Positions 24,001-26,195 of a stretch of 26,195 nt of DNA are shown here, piece by piece. This DNA is from Nitrospira sp. UBA5698 (GTDB lineage Bacteria; Nitrospirota; Nitrospiria; Nitrospirales; Nitrospiraceae). The stretch spans positions 19,965 through 46,159 of the forward strand of contig DIHK01000073.1 in the NCBI GenBank assembly GCA_002420115.1, read 5' to 3'. The notes below the pieces were generated by a model, which was given only the letters and a program-made list of their open reading frames with translations, had not been told where the DNA came from and searched no databases. The number at the start of each line of letters is the position of its first letter. The stretch's first letter is position 1. The translations under genes were made by a program, and so were the position numbers.

Positions 24001-24606
24001 GTCGAGCACGATGACGTCAACGTGGGCTGATTGTGCTTGAATACGGCTGACGAGCACCTCGTAATCGGCCACGTTGCCGTCTACGAAGACGACTTCCGTA
24101 CGATCGTCCGATCCTGCTGTGGTCGGAGCGAGTGGCAGACTCTCGTCATCAGATCCTGTGGAGTAGGTGCCAGCTGCCACATCCAGCTCATCCAGTTGAC
24201 TGGGCAATATAGTGGCATCCTGACCAACCTGCCCCTCGGCGAAATCGCCTCCAGTGATGAGCGATTGATAATCCGGCACAGTGGGATCAACGAACGCGAT
24301 TTCGGTCGTGGTCTCGCCAGGACTATAGGAGGTGATGGCTTGGAGCAGGTCTTGCGACTCCGTCTCTGCCGCGGTGGGCTCGCCGCCGCCTTCTGCAGAG
24401 ACCGCCGACTCAGCCTGCTCTTGAGCAACCTGTTCTTGATTCACCTCAGCAGCCGTCGTGGCCGCTGCGGCATCGAACATGAGACGAGATTCAAGTGAGA
24501 GGAGAGTCCCTTTGGACCGAGCAGGGCCGCCCCCCTTCGGAGCAGGTTCCGCCTGACTTGGCTTCTTCTTGTCTTGCGGCATGGTCGGTTTTTTTCGCCA
24601 AAACAT
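12064..24606 (-). CDS. Giant modular surface protein (DUF4347, RTX, PKD, cadherin, LamG repeats)
   Basis: An uninterrupted 4180-residue protein. N-terminus: basic, no classical signal peptide, with an LEPR-like motif LLSLESRLMFDAAAA (35-49). DUF4347 (170-325) carries His231 (HILSHG) and Cys274 (LWGCNVA). Then: beta-sandwich (340-538); module A (541-697); RTX glycine/aspartate block (732-812); PKD (880-970); a mosaic of modules A-F, cadherin repeats and two LamG-like domains (971-3935); Pro-rich stalk (3936-4062); amphipathic helix (4063-4094); hydrophobic anchor (about 4095-4126); basic tail. Ca2+-binding cadherin/RTX content indicates an extracellular adhesin or matrix protein; type I secretion is usual for such proteins but no exporter is encoded here. 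The ATG at 24606 has an AAGGG/GGAGG sequence slightly far upstream; ATG at 24582 is a weaker alternative. A PAS kinase gene follows 21 nt later. Confidence 0.93.
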   Translation of the reverse strand: MFWRKKPTMPQDKKKPSQAEPAPKGGGPARSKGTLLSLESRLMFDAAAATTAAEVNQEQVAQEQAESAVSAEGGGEPTAAETESQDLLQAITSYSPGETTTEIAFVDPTVPDYQSLITGGDFAEGQVGQDATILPSQLDELDVAAGTYSTGSDDESLPLAPTTAGSDDRTEVVFVDGNVADYEVLVSRIQAQSAHVDVIVLDSQMDGLQAITAALSRYEPGTVDAVHILSHGIEGGIQVGSTWINQFSLQWQADIIASWGQALTTSADIMLWGCNVAATAEGQTFVNRLAEVTGADVAASADATGHALVGGDWQLEYATAQIETQEFTDSALSDWVDVLAISANGTATSSQATGATSLTWSHTVASGSNRALFVTLAIDGLGAGVNSVTYGGVALTQVGRTTGNHAVEIWRLINPTVGTGNIVVSLGATTDIKGGAVTYNGVDQTTPTGTYVGATGTGTTASVNVSSTTGSLVLDITNWDNNPSGYTTGSSQSDVWNLTNTGHRGVSTTEAGAATVTMSSTVSASNQWEIGAVSINASVNAAPTITGLSGDSLSYSGGDGAVVIEQGGNATITDADSTNFDTGTVTVSFTAGSDSAEDVLSIRNQGTGAGQIGVSGNTISYGGTTIGTFTGGSSGNALVIALNSNATPTAVTALVKNITYQNTDTSAPTNGARTVRFVVTDGDGGTSGNYDTTVTVETGTWRDAATGTVIGGPVGNDWYVGDEANNAPVSSAGGADIMYGAGGDDTLTSGSGNDILVGGTGNDTISGGSDDDVILGGTGNDYLDGGSAVGQNTIIGGGGSDQMIGGSGADVFRFTGAQSGDVYTVNGGGATDIIDLSEFSTATITNSGGVITVDRGGGNVFTINHTNVETVITAATVGNHGPVAEAGPDQSVSTSSTVTLTAAGSSDQDGNTLTYQWTQIEGTKVTLSSSTAASPTFTAPSSATTLQFVVVVSDGTTRHADTVTINVGAANVAPTISNLSGDSLSYSEGDGAVVIDQGANALVADSDSANFDTGTLTISIPSGNVPTEDVLSIRNQGTGAGQIGVSASNVTYGGVVIGTYTGGAGGNNLVVTFNNNATPTAVTALVKNITYEDINVDAPIAGALTIRFSLTDGDGGTSANYDMTVTVSGVNDAPVLADTALSMTVAEDAGVPSGAVGSTISAFTGGITDVDSGAVKGIAITGTDETNGTWYYTTNGGTTWTAVGSVSNTSALLLADNASTRLYFAPNANYNGTSSAALTMRAWDQTSGTAGTKVSTASNGGTTAFSSATDTVNVTVTAVNDTPTDLALSSNQVAENAANGTTVGTVSGTDPDSGDSKAYSFTDSAGGRFAINSSTGQITVADGSLLNYESATSHTVTVRVTDAGGLTYDETFTINLTNVNETPTDLAATATNTGGLVLNTDGGNDAYLVADDGGAILGGLTEFTLELRVALDSTLTDSPLLSYASAGAENEVMLWFNGSGTLQLKVNDYSGHGSTVSSTITSGDLFDSQPHTISVSWSSTAGDWVFYLDGVSAGSGTGFVTGHTIESGGTLVFGQDQDSIGGGFNSAQHFAGTYYDVRVFSDVRTAGEVASNYDMTLASNEAGMIANWRFNDLSTGGVTTDAVSGNDLTVQHASGSGFTASTPELQFLIEENAANGTTVGIVSGTDPDAGDTKTYSFTDSAGGRFAINSSTGVITVADGSLLNYEGATSHSVTVRVTDSGGLTYDETFTINVTNVNEAPTGADATATINEDTTHTFTTANFGFSDVDAGDSLSAVRIDTLPSAGTLSLSGVAVTAGQVITTADITAGNLVFTPGGNANGTGYASFTFSVRDSNTAYDAVPNTVTVDVTAVNDAPVLADTALSMTVAEDAGVPSGAVGSTISAFTGGITDVDSGASKGIAITGTDETNGTWYYTTNGGTTWTAVGSVSNTSALLLADNANTRLYFAPSANYNGTSSAALTIRAWDQTSGTAGTKVTTAGNGGTTAFSSATDTVDVTVSAVNDAPTISYLAGDSQNYAEGAGAVIIENGFDSWVQDVDSSNFDTGSLTVSIPSGGDSAEDVLSIRHQGTAGGQIGVSGSNVSYQGVTIGTFTGGTSGAPLVVTFNSNATVAAVDALVLNITYNNTDTDAPTTGARTVRFALTDGDGGTSLNYDTTVTVSAVNDVPVLADTALSLTVAEDAGAPSGAVGSLVSAFTGGITDVDSGAVKGLAITGSNETNGTWYYTTNGGTTWTAVGTVSNTSALLLADNGSTRLYFSPSADYNGTSSAALTVRAWDQTSGTAGTKVTTASNGGTTAFSSATDMIDVSVTAVNDAPTDLSTGIELNTDGGNDAYLISDTGLSQSLTATTVEIRFAANNLPLETVLVSFNNPTGDELSIQLDDPSNNLELDFGSGSIVLASAIDYRAALVDGAVHTLSVTWDSTAGNWSVYIDGGLIESGTGLSVGTALDTTNGQFVFGQEQDAQNGGYDSTQYFSGTFYDVRIWNDVRTAGEIAQYYQQQLDVTPAEAATVGLLANWQMDGLDGSNQVVELVSGNNLSIAHASGTGFTTGAVSAQLAIEENSANGSHVGFVTTEDSDAGETFSYSLTDSAGGRFAVNSATGEITVANGTLLDYDTATSHTITVRVTDSGGLTYDETFTINLTNVNETPTDLSLSANTVAENAANGTVVGTVSGTDPDSGDTKTYSFTDSAGGRFTIDSSTGVITVADGSLLDYESATSHTITVRVTDGGGLTYDETFTINLTNANEAPTGADATVTINEDSSHILTTANFGFSDVDAGDSLSAVRIDTLPTAGTMTLSGVAVTAGQVITVADITAGNLVFTPAGNANGTGYASLTFSVRDSTNAYDAAPNALIFDVTAVNDAPIRTAGTVSNLTVAEDAGLVSLGLGSVTYSPGGGADESGQTLTYAVTALPSGTIGNVYLADGTTLVTLSAYTLAEIQGMQFKPTANASGVTAFQFNVYDSGGTANGGTNTISQFILITVNAVNDAPTITTLSGDSLSYSEGDGAVVIEQGANAVVADVDSTNLDTGTLTVSIPSGGDSTEDVLSIRNQGTGAGQIGVSGSTIMYGGTPIGTFTGGSSGSNLVITLNSNATPTAVTALVQNITYENTDTAAPTTGARTVRYVLTDGDGGTSANYDTTVTVSGVNDAPVITPIAPDVTFVEGGLPQVIDATGTITDVDSTNFDGGVMTVSISANGTADDRLSVGNWGTGPGQVGVSGSDVTYGGTVIGTVSGGTSGSDPLVITFNTSATPSAVQEVYRSIQFNNVSDNPSTATRTLTIGLTDGDGGTATPQTKLVYVQGANDPPVLTFGEGDKSFTEGALAVMIDALPNVSDLDSTNFDTGTLTITISANPSVDDRVELLNTGMGAGQIGVSGTNVYYGGTLVGTQAGGIGSVPFVVTFNANADAAIVGEVMANIRFWVAGDAPSTATRTIEAVLTDGDGGTSLTASKQITVTAVNDPTVVTGGTSGSGNEDTIITNTLAATDAEGLSDGTVFTVSANATNGTASIDPATGLWSYTPNADYNGSDSFTVTITDDAGNTTTQVISVTVTPVVDITTDSLTTTEDTAISANVLTGTNGATADSFEGTPVLTGVTQGANGTVTYLANGTVTYTPNANFNGTDSFTYTITSGGVTETATVTMTVTAVNDPTVVTGGTSGSGNEDTTLTGTLTATDAEGLSDGTVFTVSVNATNGTASIDPATGLWSYTPNADFNGTDSFTVTITDDAGNTATQVISVTVTPVNDAPLLVANTGSTVAEGGTDTISSSELAVTDIEQAAAQLSCSISAGPLYGRLELTTAPGILAATFTQDDIAANRLIYIHDGSETTSDSFTFTVNDGAGGSLGPTTVTLTITPVNDTPTISSDGGGAIASLNVAENVSAVTIVTGADVDLPTQALSYSISGGVDQALFTINTTTGDLSFTAPPDFEVATDANGDNVYVVQVQVVDSQGASTTQTIQVTVTDVVESVAPPPVVPPILLTTIPPPSSGGPTSGPGAPPADEPATASDPTTVPPGPTVPPMVGPPVNVVPLTLVPPSDRPVERVPEEPRKTEEDAKDRPLFLVNDDQGHPLYSVLPVAPAPTLEPEPPDTTPSVSDLLMVKLDEMAVSLEQAVSQSQERHELMARVAAVTGTTLSVGFVAWALRSGAILASMLATMPAWQHFDPLPVVKLTRNERKHRRDEATRAQQQEAAEFKGLNQVLDKAPTLKRTA
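12229..12801 (-). other. Proline-rich stalk and C-terminal membrane anchor of the giant protein
   Basis: Residues 3936-4062 are Pro/Val/Thr-rich and low in complexity, a probable wall- or periplasm-spanning stalk. Residues 4063-4094 form an amphipathic, possibly coiled helix (DLLMVKLDEMAVSLEQ). Residues 4095-4126 are hydrophobic (RVAAVTGTTLSVGFVAWALR onward to SML), long enough for one bent or two short membrane helices. After about 12 more residues comes a basic tail, TRNERKHRRDE (4141-4151), which by the positive-inside rule should be cytoplasmic. Confidence 0.65.
17017..17739 (-). other. LamG/concanavalin-like domain 2 nested in a cadherin repeat
   Basis: Residues about 2290-2530. It parallels domain 1: LNTDGGNDAYLISD, VHTLSVTWDSTAGNWSVYID, QFVFGQEQDAQNGGYDSTQY, FSGTFYDVRIWNDVRTAGEI and LLANWQMDGLDG. 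It is preceded by APTDLS and followed by IEENSANGSHVGF, the same two halves of a cadherin start. It is well diverged from domain 1, so the pair is older than the module B duplications. Confidence 0.75.
17740..21216 (-). repeat. Module B: three near-identical 150-residue repeats
   Basis: Copies lie at residues 1131-1280, 1831-1980 and 2140-2289 (nt 20767-21216, 18667-19116, 17740-18189). Landmarks: VLADTALSMTVAEDAGVPSG, AFTGGITDVDSGAVKGIAI, ETNGTWYYTTNGGTTWTAVG, LLLADN, RLYFAPNANYNGTSSAALT, RAWDQTSGTAGTKV. The first two differ at only a handful of residues and share 114 identical bases in a row. This is the most conserved module in the gene. Confidence 0.9.
19732..20463 (-). other. LamG/concanavalin-like domain 1 nested in a cadherin repeat
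   Basis: Residues about 1382-1625. It shows the LamG/pentraxin-like order: EFTLELRVALDS, PHTISVSWSSTAGDWVFYLDG, TLVFGQDQD, FAGTYYDVRVFSDVRTAGEV and GMIANWRFND. Cadherin-type sequence flanks it: TPTDLA before and IEENAANGTTVG after, which are contiguous in uninterrupted cadherin copies. Base composition is visibly more mixed than in the flanking Gly/Thr-rich modules. Confidence 0.75.
21697..21969 (-). other. PKD domain
   Basis: Residues 880-970 of the giant protein: GPVAEAGPDQSVSTSSTVTL, then GSSDQDGNTLTYQWTQIEG, ending in VVSDGTTRHADTVTINV. This is the typical PKD/immunoglobulin-like order (AGPDQ, W..., VTD). It occurs only once here, between the RTX block and the second module A. Confidence 0.8.
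22171..22413 (-). repeat. RTX-type calcium-binding nonapeptide repeats
   Basis: Residues 732-812 of the giant protein contain a run of GGxGxDxhx-like nonapeptides (GGADIMYGAGGDDTL, GSGNDILVGGTGNDTI, GGTGNDYLDGG, GGSGADVFRF). These form Ca2+-filled parallel beta-rolls in the RTX family, usually near the C-terminus of type I secreted proteins; here the block is near the N-terminus and interrupts the module series. Confidence 0.85.
23632..24099 (-). other. DUF4347 domain with His/Cys pair (caspase-fold-like)
   Basis: Residues 170-325 of the giant protein. Strand-turn features EVVFVDGNVADYEVLV, VDVIVLDSQMDGLQAI, VDAVHILSHGIEGGIQVG, ADIMLWGCNVAATAEGQ and TGADVAASADATG match the DUF4347 family. 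His231 after a hydrophobic strand in LSHG and Cys274 after the next strand in WGC correspond to the catalytic positions of clan CD cysteine peptidases (caspases, CHAT, C80 autoprocessing domains). Proteolysis, especially self-cleavage, is an inference. Confidence 0.75.
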
Positions 24607-25178
24607 GGCGCAGCTCGCCCTTTCCTCCGATAGGGGTTCACCTCTTCATCGGCATATTGCCGTAAGGCCTGGATATCCAAATATAAAATTGGCACGGCAC
24701 ACACCAGTGAGGAGGTTTGGAACGGAGAAGAATGGACACAAACCATCACGAACCGTCTGAACAGAACTCTAGCCCGTATAATTCATGACGGTTAGTCACC
24801 CTCGCGTCTCACTCAGGATTCCGAGCGAAGTCGAGGGGCAGCATCGCCTGGGGGAGTGGGGCAAGTTCCAGGTTTCAGGTTCCACGTTTCCGGACAACCT
24901 GAAACATGCGACTTGAAACGTAAAACGTCACACCCTTGGCCGAAGCATTTCAGGCACTTGCAAGCGACTCTTGCCCATCTCGCGCACCAGCCGGCATAGC
25001 CATGACGGGTCGTCACGAAATCCCAAAGTCACTTAGCGAAAGGAGCATGTGGAGGATCAAAAGCCTAAGGCATATGTGACACGGTACGTCGACGTTGTGA
25101 GGAGCGGGCCTGCCCGCCGTAAGCTCGTCGTAGCAGCGAATCTCCAATTGCAGTAGAAGCGCTCATGAATACTGCTGG
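24607..25178. other. Intergenic region between the two surface-protein genes
   Basis: This 572-bp stretch has no supported gene. For the giant gene, a lone -10-like TATATT (24680-24685, minus strand) is seen but no matching -35. A heptad-type inverted repeat (24865-24933) lies inside a segment flanked by near-identical 16-bp direct repeats, 24784-24799 and 25001-25016 (14 of 16 match). Near the stop of the upstream gene, GCAGTA/TACTGC (25150-25155, 25170-25175) and GCGGGC/GCCCGC (25104-25117) can form hairpins on its transcript; neither is followed by a U-tract. A short minus-strand frame at 24813-25016 runs through the repeats and is not credible as a protein. Confidence 0.5.
24865..24933. 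repeat. Heptanucleotide-periodic inverted repeat
   Basis: Four consecutive 7-nt units start at 24865 (GTTCCAG, GTTTCAG, GTTCCAC, GTTTCCG). From 24899 the opposite-sense units follow, also in steps of seven (CTGAAAC, ATGCGAC, TTGAAAC, GTAAAAC, GTCACAC). Arms 24872-24881 and 24896-24905 are perfectly complementary over 10 bp with a 14-nt loop, and ACGTTTC (24884-24890) pairs with GAAACGT (24915-24921) as an alternative. The architecture matches the repeat at 5613-5690. Confidence 0.55.
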
Positions 25179-26195
25179 TTAGGACGAGCCGGATTTAGGT
25201 GAGACGTTGCGATGGTTCCCGAACTCCTGTGGAACCGAATCCTCCTCATTTTCGTTCAAGTCGTCAGATTTTGTATCGGACGGAGGCTCTTGAGGAAACC
25301 CTCGTATTCGTCTACTCATGACCGTCATCTTGCCTTTCATCCCAGTACGTCCGTGCAGCATCATCATACCTGCTAACCCAGCAGCCATTGGCCTGTCCAG
25401 CCCGCTGGATTCGTCAGAGGTCGTCTTCATCTCCCCTGCATGCTGCACCGTAGGGTTGTGCGATTCCAGACGAACAACGTCCTGACTTCCCGTTGCGTCG
25501 AGATTCACTGCGATCCCTTCTCTCTTGTCGGAAGGGGTAGGTAGACTCTGCATCCCTCCTACAATAGCTGCCTCTTTAATATCCGCTGTATGAGCAAGGA
25601 GTGGAAGATCGTTTGCCGGATTCATGGTGGCGTCCACTCTGAGTGACGACTCAGGTCTCACTTCAAACGGCATCCCCAAGCCATCCAGCGGTTGAACTTC
25701 CAGCTCACTGATTGTGTTCGCTCTCCCCACTGCCGGAGCCACCGGCTTAGCAGCTCCTAGGACCGCTATCACCGTATTCGACTCCAGAGAACCATCCACG
25801 TTAGGCGTCTCGTTCACATTGGTCAGGTTGATCGTAAACGTCTCGTCATACGTGAGCCCTCCCACATCGGTCACCCGCACCGTCACGCTGTGGCTCGTCG
25901 AACCCTCATAATCCAGCAAGCTACTGTTCGCCACGGTGAGCTCGCCCGTGACGCTGTTGATCGCAAACCGCCCACCTGCACTATCGGTCAGGCTGTAGGT
26001 CTTCGTGTCGCCACTGTCCGGATCCGTCCCACTCACCGTCCCCACCACCGTGCCATTCGCTGCGTTCTCCGCCACGGTGTTGGCTGACAAGGCCAGATCC
26101 GTCGGCGCATCGTTGACGGCACTGACCGTCACCGTCGTGTCATAGTTCGGACTGGTACCCCCGTCCCCATCCGTCAGCACGAACCGCACGGTGCG
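25179..26195 (-). CDS. Cadherin-repeat surface protein, C-terminal part (5' end outside window)
   Basis: The frame is open to the window edge, and the first residues (RTVRFVLTDGDGGTS) are the end of a module A, so the true start lies beyond 26195; apparent starts near 26189 are internal. Counting from the GTG at 26189, the visible 336 residues hold the module A end (1-24), one cadherin repeat (about 29-129; VAENAANGTVVGTVSGTDPD, GGRFAINSVTGELTVANSS) and a non-repetitive C-terminal region of about 200 residues. That region has a short, weakly hydrophobic patch (PMAAGLAGMMMLHG, 267-280) followed by basic MKGKMTVMSRRIRG and a polar tail, in the same relative place as the anchor of the giant protein but too short for a sure membrane helix. 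It is same-strand and upstream of the giant gene, 572 bp away, so a paralogous pair. Confidence 0.85.
   Translation of the reverse strand, partial: RTVRFVLTDGDGGTSPNYDTTVTVSAVNDAPTDLALSANTVAENAANGTVVGTVSGTDPDSGDTKTYSLTDSAGGRFAINSVTGELTVANSSLLDYEGSTSHSVTVRVTDVGGLTYDETFTINLTNVNETPNVDGSLESNTVIAVLGAAKPVAPAVGRANTISELEVQPLDGLGMPFEVRPESSLRVDATMNPANDLPLLAHTADIKEAAIVGGMQSLPTPSDKREGIAVNLDATGSQDVVRLESHNPTVQHAGEMKTTSDESSGLDRPMAAGLAGMMMLHGRTGMKGKMTVMSRRIRGFPQEPPSDTKSDDLNENEEDSVPQEFGNHRNVSPKSGSS

Noticed and set aside
24813..25016. Small minus-strand open frame over the heptad array
   Set aside because: Its middle is a translation of the heptamer units and there is no start signal.

Overview
The window is bacterial and moderately GC-rich by eye. 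Its gene content (a periplasmic Tll0287-like/DUF3365 heme protein beside multi-domain histidine kinases, AI-2E family transporter, bactofilin, PBP1B, giant cadherin/DUF4347 surface proteins) most resembles environmental Gram-negatives such as Nitrospira. That assignment is an inference from recalled gene content, not a database result. I saw no rRNA, tRNA, CRISPR array or intact transposase.

Layout. (1) 168-740, minus strand: a two-gene bolA-grxD operon for iron-sulfur/redox handling. (2) 989-5599, plus strand: a tightly packed signalling operon made of a stand-alone CheY-like receiver, a histidine kinase with an N-terminal NAD(P)-binding-like Rossmann domain, a membrane Cache-HAMP-PAS histidine kinase, and an exported protein with one c-type heme motif. 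A sigma-54-like site (918-933) lies in front. The two kinase genes overlap by 4 nt and the heme protein gene starts inside the second kinase gene. I infer one phosphorelay that couples a periplasmic heme/redox or ligand signal, and perhaps a cytoplasmic nucleotide signal, to a shared receiver without an output domain. (3) 5712-9805, minus strand: AI-2E family transporter, bactofilin and bifunctional PBP1B, i.e. envelope and cell-shape functions. (4) 10117-24606, minus strand: a 4180-residue modular surface protein followed 21 nt later by a PAS histidine kinase, probably one transcript. (5) 25179-26195, minus strand: the 3' end of a second cadherin-repeat protein that runs off the window and shares modules with the giant gene.

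The giant protein has an N-terminal LEPR-like motif, a DUF4347 domain with a His/Cys pair typical of caspase-fold peptidases, a short RTX calcium-binding block, a PKD domain, and then a mosaic of at least six recurrent beta-sandwich module types. Two LamG-like domains are each spliced into the first strand of a cadherin repeat. A proline-rich stalk, one or two membrane helices and a basic tail close the protein. Near-identical module copies (one 114-bp exact match exactly 2100 bp apart) show recent internal duplication.

Noncoding DNA holds heptanucleotide-periodic inverted repeats (5613-5690 and 24865-24933) and a pair of similar hairpins 101 bp apart (9975-10095) that look like a small IS200/IS605-type or REP-type element.
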